Positions 42,995-52,386 are shown, counted from the stretch's first letter. The stretch: DNA of 64,000 bases from Micromonospora alfalfae (GCF_022230925.1 NZ_JAKKFH010000045.1:310001-374000); one strand, 5' to 3'. Made by a program: numbers and translations. Notes: a model not told the origin generated them from the sequence alone.

Positions 42995-43855
42995 TCACCG
43001 TACGTACTGCTCCAACAGTGCCGGGGTGAGCCCGGCCCGGTGGATCGCCTTCAACGCCGCGAGCAGGTCGTCCATCAGCGCCGGTCGGAAGTGCATCAGC
43101 AGCACGTCGCCAGGTTGGACCACCTTCTCCGGGGTCTGGTAGCGCACCTTCCCCTCGTGGACGGTCTCGGTCCAGTGGAAGACCGCCTTCGCGCCGCAGT
43201 CGTGCGCGGCCTTCAGCGTGCTGCTGTCATGCTCACCGAACGGTGGCCGGAACAGGGTGGGCCGCTTGCCGAACAGCCCTTCCAGCTTGTCGGCGGCGCC
43301 GCAGATCTCCTGCTTCTGATAGTCGTACGACCGGCCGGCCAGCGAGTTGTGCCTGATGGTGTGGTTCTCCACGACCCCACCCACCGCCTCGATCTGCCGG
43401 AAGTAGTCGGTGTGCTCCGTCGCCGCCGGAGAGTTGAGGAACATCGTCACCGGGATGCGCGCCTCCCAGATGAAGTCGATCACCCCAGGCGGGCGGGCCA
43501 GCCCACCGTCGTCGATGGTGATGAAGGCGACCTTCTGGTCGGTCGGCAGGCGGTGCCAGAACGCGGCCGAACCGGTGGTGGGCAGCTCCACCGGTTGCGG
43601 CTGCGGCGCCTCGGGAAACGTCGGCACCTGGGACACGTACCAGGCCAGGCTCTTGAACGCGGGTTTCGCGGTCGGGGACGGCGAGACCGAGGGGGTCGGC
43701 ACTGGCGCGGACGGAGTCGGCTGGAGCGCTGCGGCCTGCCGCGCGTGCGCCGAGTGGCTGGGACCGACTGTGCAGGCAGTCAACGCCAGCACTGCCAGAA
43801 GCGTTACGACGGCAGGGATCCGACGGGTGGGGATGGCTGACACGCCCGGAAACAT
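42995..43855 (-). CDS. Polysaccharide deacetylase family lipoprotein
   Basis: A 286-residue carbohydrate esterase family 4-like protein. The N-terminus is a signal peptide with lipobox LTAC (about Cys28), then a Ser/Pro/Thr-rich linker (to about 65). The NodB domain has VAFITIDDGGLARPPGVIDF (metal Asp motif), ENHTIRHNSLAG (HxxxH motif) and TLFRPPFGEHDSSTL, and ends with VLLMHFRPALMDDLLAAL. It likely deacetylates a cell-wall polysaccharide or peptidoglycan at the cell surface. The His and Asp ligands appear complete. Confidence 0.9.
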   Translation of the reverse strand: MFPGVSAIPTRRIPAVVTLLAVLALTACTVGPSHSAHARQAAALQPTPSAPVPTPSVSPSPTAKPAFKSLAWYVSQVPTFPEAPQPQPVELPTTGSAAFWHRLPTDQKVAFITIDDGGLARPPGVIDFIWEARIPVTMFLNSPAATEHTDYFRQIEAVGGVVENHTIRHNSLAGRSYDYQKQEICGAADKLEGLFGKRPTLFRPPFGEHDSSTLKAAHDCGAKAVFHWTETVHEGKVRYQTPEKVVQPGDVLLMHFRPALMDDLLAALKAIHRAGLTPALLEQYVR

Positions 43856-43867
43856 ACCGAGCGGATG

Positions 43868-45058
43868 TCAGGATCCGGTCAGCCCGGTGGCCTCGGGGAG
43901 GCGGCGGACCACGAACGCGTCCGGCATCCGGAAGGTGAGATTGTCCGGGCACCAGGGCGGACGGAGCACCGCCACCCCGTCCAGCAGCGGCGCGGCCTCG
44001 GCCACCACCACTGCCGCCTCCATCCGGGCCAGCACGTCGCCGACGCAACGGTGCGCGCCCGCCCCGAACGCCAGGTGTCGGCGTGATCCACGCTGGCCCG
44101 GACGGAACTCGTCGGGCGACTCCACCACCGCCGGGTCCCGACCGGCGCGGCCCAGCCACAGCACGAGGCTGCTGCCCGCCGGCACCTGCGTGCCGCCCAG
44201 CGTGCTCTCCGTCGTCGCCACCCGCCGCCAGGTGACGATCGGTGGTTCGAGCCGCAGCCCCTCCTCGACCACGTCGGCCACCGCGACCTCGCCGCTGCGC
44301 AGGCCGGCCCGGACGACGGGCTCGTTGGCCAACCGGTGCAGTAGCAGTGTGAGGAACTGCGAGGTGGTCTCCTGCCCGGCGACCAACAGGAAGAAGAGCG
44401 CGCCGACCACCACGTCCGGCGGGTGCCCGGCCGCGCGTAGCTCCCCGGCCAGACCGCCCCCGACGGCCGCGAAGTCACGCAGTACGCGGTGGAACCGGCC
44501 TACCTCGGTGGCGAGCGCCACCTGCCGGTCGGAGTCCAGTGGTGCCCAGAACAGCTCCAGCGCGGCGCGGGCGAACTCCTTGACCGCGCCGACCGGCGCG
44601 TCCGGCAGCTCGACCAGCCGGGCCAGCACCAGCAGCGGCAGGTCGGCGGCGAGGTCCGCGTACAGGTCGACTGGCTCGCCGGCGTCGAGCGCGGCGTCGA
44701 TCCGGGCGACCCGCTCCCGGACCAGCGAGGTGAGCCACTGCCGCTGCGCGGCCACCCGGGCGGGGTGCAACGCCTCCGCGACTATCGCCCGGATCTGCGG
44801 ATGGCTGACGCCCGAGTTGTTCGCCAGGGTCGGCGGCAGCCGGAACCGGTGCCCGGCGAGCACCCGCAGCGCGGTCACCGGCATCGGCGTCACCGCGTCC
44901 AGCGCGTTGTCCGGCCGGTAGGTGACCGGGTCGGCGAGGACCTGGCGGACCAGCGCGTGCCGGGTCACGACCAGGTGGGTGCCGCCGACGTGGTCCGGCA
45001 CCCGGGCCACGTCCGGCCATGCGGGGTCGGCCACCTGCGCCCAGCTGCGGAACAGCAC
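43868..45058 (-). CDS. Cytochrome P450
   Basis: A 396-residue bacterial class I P450. The I-helix has FFLLVAGQETTSQFL, the K-helix ExxR motif is VEEGLRLEPP, and the heme-thiolate loop is HLAFGAGAHRCVGDVLARME (Cys ligand). Substrate is unknown and no ferredoxin gene is adjacent. GTG at 45058 begins VLFRSWAQVADPAW, a normal though short N-terminus. It follows the methyltransferase gene by 9 bases, so the two probably share a transcript. Confidence 0.95.
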   Translation of the reverse strand: MLFRSWAQVADPAWPDVARVPDHVGGTHLVVTRHALVRQVLADPVTYRPDNALDAVTPMPVTALRVLAGHRFRLPPTLANNSGVSHPQIRAIVAEALHPARVAAQRQWLTSLVRERVARIDAALDAGEPVDLYADLAADLPLLVLARLVELPDAPVGAVKEFARAALELFWAPLDSDRQVALATEVGRFHRVLRDFAAVGGGLAGELRAAGHPPDVVVGALFFLLVAGQETTSQFLTLLLHRLANEPVVRAGLRSGEVAVADVVEEGLRLEPPIVTWRRVATTESTLGGTQVPAGSSLVLWLGRAGRDPAVVESPDEFRPGQRGSRRHLAFGAGAHRCVGDVLARMEAAVVVAEAAPLLDGVAVLRPPWCPDNLTFRMPDAFVVRRLPEATGLTGS

Positions 45059-45067
45059 CCGGACACG

Positions 45068-45736
45068 CTAGCCGGAGGCCCCCGGCAGCCCGGCCCGCAG
45101 CCGCCAGACGGTGGTGCGCTTCACCCGCACACTCTCCAGCGCCTCCGGCACCGGCACGTCGTATTCGGCCACCTCGTCGAAGCGGTCCCGGGGCAGGAAC
45201 GCCCGGCCGGGGTCACCGACCAGCGCCGGCGCGCCCGCCCGGGCGGCGCGCAGCAGGAACCGCAGGACGCGGCGGGCCATCGCCTCGCTGTAGAAGACGT
45301 CTCCGGCGAGCACCACCTCGGCATCCCCGGCGTCGCCGTCGAGGATGTCGCCGAACTCGGCGTCGACGCGTACCCCGTTGGCCTCGGCGTTGAGCGCGAC
45401 CGCCGCCACCGCCAACTCGTCCACCTCGACGGCCCGCACGGACGCCGCGCCGGCGCGGGCGGCGGCGATGGCCACCAGGCCGGAGCCGGAGGCGAGGTCG
45501 AGCACCCGCCGGCCGGCGACCAGCTCCGGGCGGTCGGTCACGTAGCGGGCGAGGGCCTGCCCGCCGGCCCAGGCGAACGCCCAGAACGGCGGCGGCCGGT
45601 CGGTGGAGAACTCGCCCTCGGTCAGCTCCCACAGGCCGATCGGCTCGTCAGCCTGGTGCAGCCGCACCTCGGGAACGAAGGCGACCGGGGCCAACCGGGC
45701 GTGCAGCCGGACGAACGTGCTGGAGAGCTCGGACAC
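45068..45736 (-). CDS. Class I SAM-dependent methyltransferase (METTL/NNMT-like)
   Basis: A 222-residue methyltransferase of the Methyltransf_16-like group: PPFWAFAWAGGQALARYV, then the SAM motif RRVLDLASGSGLVAIAAARA, an acidic VEVDELAV and AEVVLAGDVFYSEAMARRVL. This group includes protein-lysine methyltransferases; the target is unknown. It is immediately upstream of the P450 gene on the same strand. Confidence 0.88.
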   Translation of the reverse strand: MSELSSTFVRLHARLAPVAFVPEVRLHQADEPIGLWELTEGEFSTDRPPPFWAFAWAGGQALARYVTDRPELVAGRRVLDLASGSGLVAIAAARAGAASVRAVEVDELAVAAVALNAEANGVRVDAEFGDILDGDAGDAEVVLAGDVFYSEAMARRVLRFLLRAARAGAPALVGDPGRAFLPRDRFDEVAEYDVPVPEALESVRVKRTTVWRLRAGLPGASG

Positions 45737-45886
45737 GGCGTGATTCTCCCAGCGGCCCGACTCCCGGCGTGTCGCGGGGGAGTGGTGACCGGTTCACCAC
45801 GGTCGGTGAAAACCCACCCCGTCCTTGCCGTCCGGTGCGAACACACCCGTCTGGTCGGTGCGGTCCCCCGCTTCTAGCGTTGCGGG

Positions 45887-46780
45887 GTGGAGGCGACCGA
45901 ACGGAGGACGGCGGTGGTGACGGTGTGGCGGTATGCGCTGAGGGCAGGGGTGGTGCTGGCCTGTCTGAGTGGGGTGGAGCTGGCGGTGGCCGCCCCGGCA
46001 CAGGCGGCCTTCACCACCGAGATGAGCGGCCTGCCGGGACGGTTCACCGCCGGTGAGCAGGTGCGGACGATCTCCGCTGTGGTCTCCCAGACGGACCGGC
46101 GCGCCAGGTGCGCGAAGGTGCGCTGGTCGATGGTGCTCAGCGTGCAGGGGGGCCTCCGGCTCGACCAGGTGAAGATGGACCGGGTGGAGGAGACCGGCGA
46201 CTTTCCGCTGGAGATCCGCACCGAGGGTGACGTGGCCCGGTTGACCGACCGGCAGCTCGACCCGGGCACGCTCTGCCCGGGCCGCACCGTCACGGCCCGC
46301 TACCGGGTGGCCTTCGACGAGGACGTCACCCAGGGGCGGGTCACCCTCGCGGCCGAGGCGTACGACGCCAACCTGCGCCTGCTGGCCCGGCAGACCGCCA
46401 CCCGCTCGGTGGTGGGGGTGGGCGGCGACCCGACCAGCAAGCCGAAGCCGACGAAGAGCCCGCCGGAGCCCACCGAATCCGCGAGCGAGCCGACCGACGA
46501 CGAGAGTGCGACAACGGAGGAGCCGGCCGCCGACTACCCGGCCGACGCCGTACCACCGTCGGCCGACCGCCCGGTGTCGCAGTCCAGCGCGTTCGGCGTG
46601 GTGCAGGTCGCCTTCCTGCTCGGCGGGCTGCTGCTCTTCCTCGGGGTGGGGCTGCTGCTGCGGCTGCGGCAGCTGACCCGGGCCACGGCCGGGGACGCCG
46701 ACGAGGGCGACGACCCCCCGGTGGACCGACGTTGGGAACGCCCGGCCGTCGCGGATCCCTGGCGTCGAGCGCACCGCTGA
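45887..46780 (+). CDS. Secreted, C-terminally anchored hypothetical protein
   Basis: A 297-residue surface protein. A signal peptide (about residues 15-41, ending PAQAA) leads into a beta-rich extracellular domain of about 125 residues with one Cys pair (RCAKVRW and LCPGRTV). A Pro/Thr/Ser/Glu linker (about 170-225) follows, then a transmembrane helix (about 233-257, VVQVAFLLGGLLLFLGVGLL) and a short basic/acidic cytoplasmic tail. No LPxTG sorting signal. I do not recognise the domain. Confidence 0.8.
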   Translation: MEATERRTAVVTVWRYALRAGVVLACLSGVELAVAAPAQAAFTTEMSGLPGRFTAGEQVRTISAVVSQTDRRARCAKVRWSMVLSVQGGLRLDQVKMDRVEETGDFPLEIRTEGDVARLTDRQLDPGTLCPGRTVTARYRVAFDEDVTQGRVTLAAEAYDANLRLLARQTATRSVVGVGGDPTSKPKPTKSPPEPTESASEPTDDESATTEEPAADYPADAVPPSADRPVSQSSAFGVVQVAFLLGGLLLFLGVGLLLRLRQLTRATAGDADEGDDPPVDRRWERPAVADPWRRAHR

Positions 46781-46786
46781 TCGAGG

Positions 46787-46822
46787 GCAGTGGGGCCGGC
46801 GGACATCCGCCGGCCCCACTGC
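46787..46822. terminator. Bidirectional terminator
   Basis: GCAGTGGGGCCGGCGGA (46787-46803) and its exact complement (46806-46822) form a 17-base stem with a 2-base loop. It fills the gap between two convergent genes. Confidence 0.85.
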
Positions 46823-46823
46823 G

Positions 46824-49754
46824 TCACTTCGAGAACGCCTGGAACTCGGCGATCCTGACCTGGCTCCGGGCCGGGCTGGCGGTCGCGCAGTCCGTGGTGG
46901 TGGCCGGGTCGTCGTCCTGCTCGCCCGCGTAGTGCGGGCCGCCGGTGCACTGGCTCGCCAGCACCTCGAGGCGCAGGTGGGTGGCGAGGGTGGTGGGTAC
47001 CGCGAACGTCCGGAGGTTGATGTCGCGGCTGTACGCCCGGTACGCCCCGCCGGGGAACGCGTCCCCGGCGCTGGTGTAGATGCGCTGCCAACGCGTCGGA
47101 TCGGCGCAGTCGGTGGTCGTCGCGTTGCAGGCGGACACCGCGAACGAACGCAGCGCGGTGAGCGCGTTCTGCGCGCCGGTGTCGGCGTCGCCGGTGATCG
47201 CCGGGCGCAGCATCGCGCTGACGTTCACCCGCTTGACCGTCTGCGGGGCGTCGCCCGGCAGCGCCACTGTGAGCTGCCGGCCGGCGACCCCGTCCACCGA
47301 CGCCCAGTTCGTCGCCTCGGTGTCGTCGACGACCTGGTCCAGGTTGACCCCGTCACCGCTGATGGTGGCGCCGGACGCGGCGGAGGCGAGGTTGCGGCTC
47401 ATCCGCAGGTCGACGTACCCGTCCTGGCCGGCCTTGGCCACCACGCTGAGCCGCTGGTGCCCGAACCCGGGGGCCACGGCGAGCAGGTCGTACGTGCCGG
47501 CCACCATCTCCACGGTGTCCGGGATCGGCGTCGCCGGGTCGGTGTCGGCCACCGGCACGGCCCGCGCCTCGTACGCCCCCACGTACACCCGGATCGGCGC
47601 GTCGGCGCTGTCTCCCCGTGGGCGCAGGGTGAGCGTCGCGTTGCCGCCGCGCGGCGAGGCGAAACTCGGCGTCGGGTCGGTGTCGCCGGCACCGTTGGTG
47701 GCCGCGTCCCGGCCCATCCCGGAGCGGGCGAACTCGGCCCAGATCAGGTCCTGGTTCGCGCCGCCGAAGCGGAGCAGGTCGGCGGTGAGCATGTTGTCCC
47801 GCATGTCGAGCATGCTGACCTGGCTGGCGGCCTGCAACAGGAACGAGTCGAAGACCAGCTGCGACCACCGCCGGTTACCCGGGCACTTGTCTGCCGCGAC
47901 AGTGCCCAGTGCGCAGTCGAGCTGCCGTTGCGGGGTGCCGAGGCCGTACCGCTTCACCAGGGCGGAGCGGACCCGGAAGTTGGTGGCGCCCCAGATCTCC
48001 CCGTCGGCGTGCACGGCCGGGCCGGCCGTGTTGTAGCCGATGTCGGAGTAGTTGAGCGGGCTGCGGCTCAGGTCGTAGTTGCGAATGCCGCTGACCAGGT
48101 TGCCGGTGACGTAGCCGCCGGTGATGAAGGGCGTTTCGCCGGGCGCGCGCAGCCCGTGCTGGAAGAGGTACTCGGCGGCGAGCAGGTCGCCCCAGGACTC
48201 ACCCATCGACCCGCCCTGGTGGCCGCTGATCCCGCTGTCCGGGCCGGCGATCATCCGGTTGGTGATCGCGTGGGTGTACTCGTGACCGATCACCGTCATG
48301 TCGTAGTCGCCGTCCACGCACGGCGGGTACGGCCCGCCGGCCTGCGGCTGCCAGAGGTACATGTTGGTGGTCGGCGGCAACCCGTCGCGCGGGGTGCCCT
48401 GGTTGGCGTTGTTCCGGTTGCCTGACAACGCGCCCTGCTGGGCACGCCCCTGCTCGGCGTCACCGCCCAGGCCGGACGGGGTGAGGTTGACCGCCTGGAG
48501 GTTCCACGCCGACTCGGTGAAGCCCAGCTGGTACGACCAGTCGTGCATCCGGTTGTGCATGGCGAAGAGGTTGGCGATCGACGCGTCCGCGTCGTTGCGC
48601 TGTGCGGAGGTGAACACCCCCGGGTTGCACTTCGCCTGGTGCCACTGGTCGGTGAACTGGTACTCGTAGCGGCGTTCGGGGCTGGTGGGGGCCGGCACGA
48701 CCGGGGTGTTCGCACCCCAGGACAACACGGTGTTGGCCGAGTTGCCGCGCGAGGTGAAGGTTGGTGTGCCGGTGGCCGCGTCGACGTCCCACTGTTGGCC
48801 GGTGGCCGGGTCGCGGAAGGCCGCCTGGCAGCCGGGGGCCGGGTCGCCGCACCAGCGCACCCGGGGGTCCTGCCCGGGGCCGAGGTCGCGGGGCGGGGTG
48901 GCCGGGAAGACCGCCCAGCTCGGGTTGTCGGAGTCGAAGTCGACGAGGTCCTCGCGGACCAGCACCTGCCCGGTGCTGCCGTCCACGTAGCTGGTGAACG
49001 CGGCAGGGTGCTCGGTGTCCGCGCCGATCATGGTCACCTCGTAGGCGGCCCGTGGCCCGTCCAGCGGGGTGGGCACCGCCACCGACCGGATGGTGTGGCT
49101 GGCCACCGCGTCGGCGGTCAGTTTGGCGTCGGCGAGCGCGGCGGCGTACGCCTGCTCGGCGGTGCGGGTGGCCGGCGCTGGCGTGCCGGTGTTGCGGGCC
49201 AGCGAGGAGCTGACCGAGAGCACCGCGCCGTCGGTGACCGCGAGGGTGACGAGGCCGTCCGGCCCGGCGGGGAGGTCGCCGAAGCGTTGCCGGAGGGTGA
49301 CCACTGTGCCGCTGCCGATCGGTCGGACCAGCACCCGTTCCATGCTGGCCACCGTGGCGGCGTCCATGCCGAACAGGTCGTGGTTGGCGGTCAGATAGGC
49401 GCGGGCGGCAGCCTCCGGGTCGGCGGGCAGCCCGCTGGCCAGCGGGCTGCGGCCGGGGCCGAGCGCCTGCGGGGTGCCGAGCCGGTTCCACCGGACGTCG
49501 GGGTCGACGGCGCGGGCGAGGCCGCGTTGGCGGGCGTCGGGTGCCGCCGTACCGGTGCGGTTGTCGGCATCGGCGGGCGTGTGTCCCTCGGCGAACGGCC
49601 CGGACCGGCGCTCGGCGGACGTCGCGCCGCCGGTGGGGGCCGCGGTGCTCGCGCCGGTGGGGAGCAGCGCGGCGACCGTCGCCGTCGTCGCCAGGATGGC
49701 GATGAGCCGGCGTCGACGCCGGCTCATCGGGGGTGACCACTCCGGTTGTGGCAC
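46824..49754 (-). CDS. Secreted M36 (fungalysin)-type metalloprotease
   Basis: A 976-residue extracellular metalloprotease. GTG at 49754 follows a strong GAGGAGG site; a basic signal peptide (RRRRRLIAILATTATVAALL) ends near STAAP. An FTP/PepSY-like propeptide (about 90-290) has AYLTANHDLFGMDAA and VTMIGADTEHPAAF. The catalytic domain has the zinc motif VIGHEYTHAITNRM, the third ligand in GESWGDLLAAEY, and NLFAMHNRMHDWSYQLGF. The C-terminal about 350 residues contain a PEGA/discoidin-like beta part. It probably digests extracellular proteins. One of the longer M36 members, owing to the C-terminal extension. Confidence 0.92.
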   Translation of the reverse strand: MPQPEWSPPMSRRRRRLIAILATTATVAALLPTGASTAAPTGGATSAERRSGPFAEGHTPADADNRTGTAAPDARQRGLARAVDPDVRWNRLGTPQALGPGRSPLASGLPADPEAAARAYLTANHDLFGMDAATVASMERVLVRPIGSGTVVTLRQRFGDLPAGPDGLVTLAVTDGAVLSVSSSLARNTGTPAPATRTAEQAYAAALADAKLTADAVASHTIRSVAVPTPLDGPRAAYEVTMIGADTEHPAAFTSYVDGSTGQVLVREDLVDFDSDNPSWAVFPATPPRDLGPGQDPRVRWCGDPAPGCQAAFRDPATGQQWDVDAATGTPTFTSRGNSANTVLSWGANTPVVPAPTSPERRYEYQFTDQWHQAKCNPGVFTSAQRNDADASIANLFAMHNRMHDWSYQLGFTESAWNLQAVNLTPSGLGGDAEQGRAQQGALSGNRNNANQGTPRDGLPPTTNMYLWQPQAGGPYPPCVDGDYDMTVIGHEYTHAITNRMIAGPDSGISGHQGGSMGESWGDLLAAEYLFQHGLRAPGETPFITGGYVTGNLVSGIRNYDLSRSPLNYSDIGYNTAGPAVHADGEIWGATNFRVRSALVKRYGLGTPQRQLDCALGTVAADKCPGNRRWSQLVFDSFLLQAASQVSMLDMRDNMLTADLLRFGGANQDLIWAEFARSGMGRDAATNGAGDTDPTPSFASPRGGNATLTLRPRGDSADAPIRVYVGAYEARAVPVADTDPATPIPDTVEMVAGTYDLLAVAPGFGHQRLSVVAKAGQDGYVDLRMSRNLASAASGATISGDGVNLDQVVDDTEATNWASVDGVAGRQLTVALPGDAPQTVKRVNVSAMLRPAITGDADTGAQNALTALRSFAVSACNATTTDCADPTRWQRIYTSAGDAFPGGAYRAYSRDINLRTFAVPTTLATHLRLEVLASQCTGGPHYAGEQDDDPATTTDCATASPARSQVRIAEFQAFSK

Positions 49755-49894
49755 GGGACCTCCTCGTGGGAGCGGGATGGCCGGCGTGTCGCCGGCCACA
49801 GATGCGCGGTGACGCATGCGCATCTGTGGATATCAGTCTCCCGAGGTCACGGCAAGGTCCCGAGCCGCTGTCGCACCAACAGATCGAGATCTGG

Positions 49895-50476
49895 TCAGGC
49901 GCCCGGCGCCCAGTCGGGGTCGCGGCCGAACGCGGCCAGCAGGTGGTCCTGCTCGTCGGCGTCGTCGGGCACCTGTACGCCGGTGTGGACCAGATTGTTG
50001 CGCCGGTAGGCGTCGATCTGGCCGGCGAACCAGTGGGCGGCGGCGTGCACCGCGTCCGGGTCGAGCCGTGGCTGTGCGCCGATCGCCACCGCCACGTCCC
50101 AGCCGTGCACGAGGTGCTCGGCGAGGAGTTGCTGGAGGTACTCGGTGGCCGGGGTGTCGCCGCTGGAGAGGTGCACTGTGCGATCGATGGTGCCGGGGTG
50201 GGTGGCGGCGACCTCGGCCTGCGCGGCGGCCTCCCGGGCCGTCGCGATCGGGTCGGCGCCGAGTTGGTCACCGTCGAGCCGGTCGCCGACCTCGTCGATG
50301 GTCCGGCCGGCGAGCAGCGGAACGCTCCACCGGTCCTCGCTCACCACGTGGTTGACGAGCGTGCGGACGTCCCAGTCCGAGCAGGGTGTCGGGTCGGACC
50401 ACTGGCCGGGCTCGATCTGATCCACCCGGTCGATGAACTCGGCCAGGCTTCGGCGGTACGCCTCCAGGAGGTCCAT
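49895..50476 (-). CDS. TIGR03086 / mycothiol-dependent DinB-like family protein
   Basis: A 193-residue four-helix-bundle protein of the actinobacterial maleylpyruvate-isomerase/DinB-like family. The N-terminal PTPCSDWDVRTLVNHVVSED and LAEHLVHGWDVAVAIGAQ segments carry the His and Asp residues that bind metal. Many members use mycothiol, but the reaction here is unknown. Confidence 0.88.
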   Translation of the reverse strand: MDLLEAYRRSLAEFIDRVDQIEPGQWSDPTPCSDWDVRTLVNHVVSEDRWSVPLLAGRTIDEVGDRLDGDQLGADPIATAREAAAQAEVAATHPGTIDRTVHLSSGDTPATEYLQQLLAEHLVHGWDVAVAIGAQPRLDPDAVHAAAHWFAGQIDAYRRNNLVHTGVQVPDDADEQDHLLAAFGRDPDWAPGA

Positions 50477-50555
50477 GCTGCCGATTGTTCCGGTCGACGG
50501 GGCGGGCTGTGTCCGTTTTGCCCGGCCCGGTGCGGGGGATCGGTGCTGGCCCCGC

Positions 50556-51158
50556 TCAGTCCAGGTCGGTCGGGTCCAGGCCGAGCTCTCGGGAGGTGAC
50601 CAGCCGGACCCACTCGCCGAACTGGCGGCGGGAGATCACCCGGTCGTGCACGGCGAGTTGGACGGCGAGGCCGTCCATCACCGCGCTGATCCGCCAGGCG
50701 GCCCCGTCGGCGTCGGCGCACTGGAAGGTGCCGTCGGCCACCCCGGCGGTGATCACCGCGGCCAGGTCCTGTCGCCAGCGCAGGTCGAGCCGCCGGGAGA
50801 CCTTCTCCAGTTCGGGGGTACGCAGCGACTCGGACCAGCCGTCGATCCACATGGACCAGGAGGTCGCCCGCCCGGCCGGGGTGTAGAGCTTGAGGATCCG
50901 GCGGAGCTTGGTCAGCGGTGCGGCCGAGGAGCGGGTCACGGCGTCCAGGCGGGCCAGATCCTGCTCGACCGCGTACGCGAAGGCCTGCGCGAGCAGCCGC
51001 TCCTTGGTGGCGAAGTGGTAGAACACCAACGCCTGACTCACGCCCGCGGCATTCGCCACGTCCGCCGTCCGGGTGTTGGCCAGACCGCGCTCCACGATCA
51101 CGTCGCAGGCGGTGCGCAGCAGGGCATCCAGGCGGATCTCGGCCGCACGTCTCGTCAC
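50556..51158 (-). CDS. TetR-family transcriptional regulator
   Basis: A 200-residue regulator. The N-terminal HTH is RTADVANAAGVSQALVFYHF, and the ligand-binding part includes LKLYTPAGRATSWSMWIDGW. I chose GTG at 51158 (VTRRAAEIRLDALL); the frame upstream is low-quality sequence. The C-terminal part resembles BetI-type regulators. Target genes are not obvious. Confidence 0.88.
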   Translation of the reverse strand: MTRRAAEIRLDALLRTACDVIVERGLANTRTADVANAAGVSQALVFYHFATKERLLAQAFAYAVEQDLARLDAVTRSSAAPLTKLRRILKLYTPAGRATSWSMWIDGWSESLRTPELEKVSRRLDLRWRQDLAAVITAGVADGTFQCADADGAAWRISAVMDGLAVQLAVHDRVISRRQFGEWVRLVTSRELGLDPTDLD

Positions 51159-51545
51159 GACCGTTACCGTAGCCCATCCGACTGAACACGAACAGTTACC
51201 ACCGCGCGCCGATCCGCGCGGTGACAGTCGGAAGCCGGACACTTCTTCCGGGTGTCGTCGATCGTTCCATGGAGGGCGTTCGTCGAGGTCCGCTGCGCGC
51301 TGTCGGGGCGTGCGGACGTCGATGGTCGGGCTTGCGACGCGATGATGACGATCATTGCGTAGTGATGTCGGAGGGTGATGGGCGATGCGCGAATCAGGCA
51401 CCAGATCAGCCACCTAGGAAGCCTGCCGATTGTGGCTCCGGTCCAGCCCCGGCCACCCCTGACGCGCCGAGTCGACCCCGAGTTGGCAGTCAAACACCTA
51501 CTCGGCTAAAGTTCTCATCCGTCACCCGGGAACGTCCGGGGGCGT
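51159..51545. other. Gene-free spacer before the first tRNA cluster
   Basis: A 387-base stretch. The right end has the tRNA promoter. In the left part there is a TetR-sized imperfect palindrome near 51181-51196 (ACTG...CAGT). No credible gene is seen. Confidence 0.5.
51483..51512 (+). promoter_or_regulatory. Predicted promoter of tRNA Gly-Cys-Val cluster
   Basis: TTGGCA (51483-51488) and TAAAGT (51507-51512) are separated by 18 bases, about 35 bases before the first tRNA. Confidence 0.55.
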
Positions 51546-51618
51546 GCGGACGTAGCGCAGCTGGTAGCGCATCACCTTGCCAAGGTGAGGGTCGCGGGTT
51601 CGAATCCCGTCGTCCGCT
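51546..51618 (+). tRNA. tRNA-Gly (GCC)
   Basis: A complete 73-base cloverleaf: acceptor GCGGACG pairs with CGTCCGC, followed by discriminator T. The anticodon loop TTGCCAA carries GCC. The T arm is GCGGGTTCGAATCCCGT. CCA is not encoded. The sequence is identical to the tRNA at 55449-55521. Confidence 0.97.
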
Positions 51619-51652
51619 CGGAGCTGCCGCCACGCATGACGGGGGCAACCTC

Positions 51653-51723
51653 GGTGGGGTGGCCGAGAGGCGAGGCAACGGCCTGCAAAGCCGTGTACGC
51701 GGGTTCAAATCCCGTCCCCACCT
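51653..51723 (+). tRNA. tRNA-Cys (GCA)
   Basis: A 71-base cloverleaf: acceptor GGTGGGG pairs with CCCCACC, then discriminator T, usual for tRNA-Cys. Anticodon stem ACGGC/GCCGT holds loop CTGCAAA with GCA. No CCA is encoded. No second copy in the later cluster. Confidence 0.97.
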
Positions 51724-51736
51724 CGGCAACAAGCAC

Positions 51737-51811
51737 GGGCGATTGGCGCAGTGGGAGCGCGCTTCCTTGACACGGAAGAGGTCACTGGTTCAAACCCAGT
51801 ATCGCCCACCA
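51737..51811 (+). tRNA. tRNA-Val (GAC)
   Basis: A 75-base tRNA including encoded CCA (51809-51811). Acceptor GGGCGAT pairs with ATCGCCC. The anticodon stem CTTCC/GGAAG holds loop TTGACAC with GAC. It differs from the second copy (55570) in the first loop base. Confidence 0.97.
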
Positions 51812-51815
51812 CGAG

Positions 51816-51853
51816 AACGGCTCGTCACCGGAAGACCCGGTGGCGAGCCGTTT
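51816..51853 (+). terminator. Terminator after tRNA-Val
   Basis: AACGGCTCGTCACCGG pairs with CCGGTGGCGAGCCGTT through one G-U pair, followed by a short T run. It ends the tRNA cluster and can also serve the convergent wHTH gene. Confidence 0.8.
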
Positions 51854-51873
51854 CGCTTGTGGCGCCACTGTCG

Positions 51874-52386
51874 TCAGTCGACGCTGAGCCGGTAGCCGAT
51901 GCCCCGCACCGTGTGCACGCGCAGGGTGTCGTCGACGGCGTCCAGCTTGCGACGTAACCGCTTCACGGCCGAGTGCAGGATCGACGTGTCGCCGAGGAAC
52001 GCGCAGCCCCAGACCGATTCGAAGAGCCGCTGGTACGTCCAGACTCCGACCGGTGCGGTGGCGAGTTGGGTGAGCAGGTTGCGCTCCAGCCGGGTCAGGG
52101 CCAGAGGTTCGCCGCGCCACGTCACCCGATGGTCGAGCGGGTCGATGGTGAGCTCACCGAGGTTGATCTGGCCGGCCACGCCAACGGCTGGAGCGGGGGC
52201 GGACGCGGTGGTGGCGGTGGGCGGCCGCGTCGGCCCGCTGATGACCGGCCCGCCGATCATCGCCTGCAATTCCGCGAGGTCGGTGCAGATCACCAGGGTG
52301 CCGAGTCCGTCCAGGCGCCGCACCATCCGCTCGCGCACCGACACGTCGGCGGTCACGCAGAACACGAGGGACACATCGTCGATCAC
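51874..52386 (-). CDS. Winged-helix regulator with vestigial receiver
   Basis: A 170-residue protein. The C-terminal about 95 residues are an OmpR/PhoB-type winged helix (INLGELTIDPLDHRVTWRGE, LTRLERNLLTQLA, TVRGIGYRLSVD). The N-terminal about 55 residues look like the first two beta-alpha units of a receiver (SLVFCVTADVSVRERMVRRL), with no phospho-acceptor Asp, then a Pro/Ala/Thr linker. GTG at 52386 has GGGGAGGT six bases upstream. It is an orphan: no kinase is adjacent. Confidence 0.85.
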   Translation of the reverse strand: MIDDVSLVFCVTADVSVRERMVRRLDGLGTLVICTDLAELQAMIGGPVISGPTRPPTATTASAPAPAVGVAGQINLGELTIDPLDHRVTWRGEPLALTRLERNLLTQLATAPVGVWTYQRLFESVWGCAFLGDTSILHSAVKRLRRKLDAVDDTLRVHTVRGIGYRLSVD

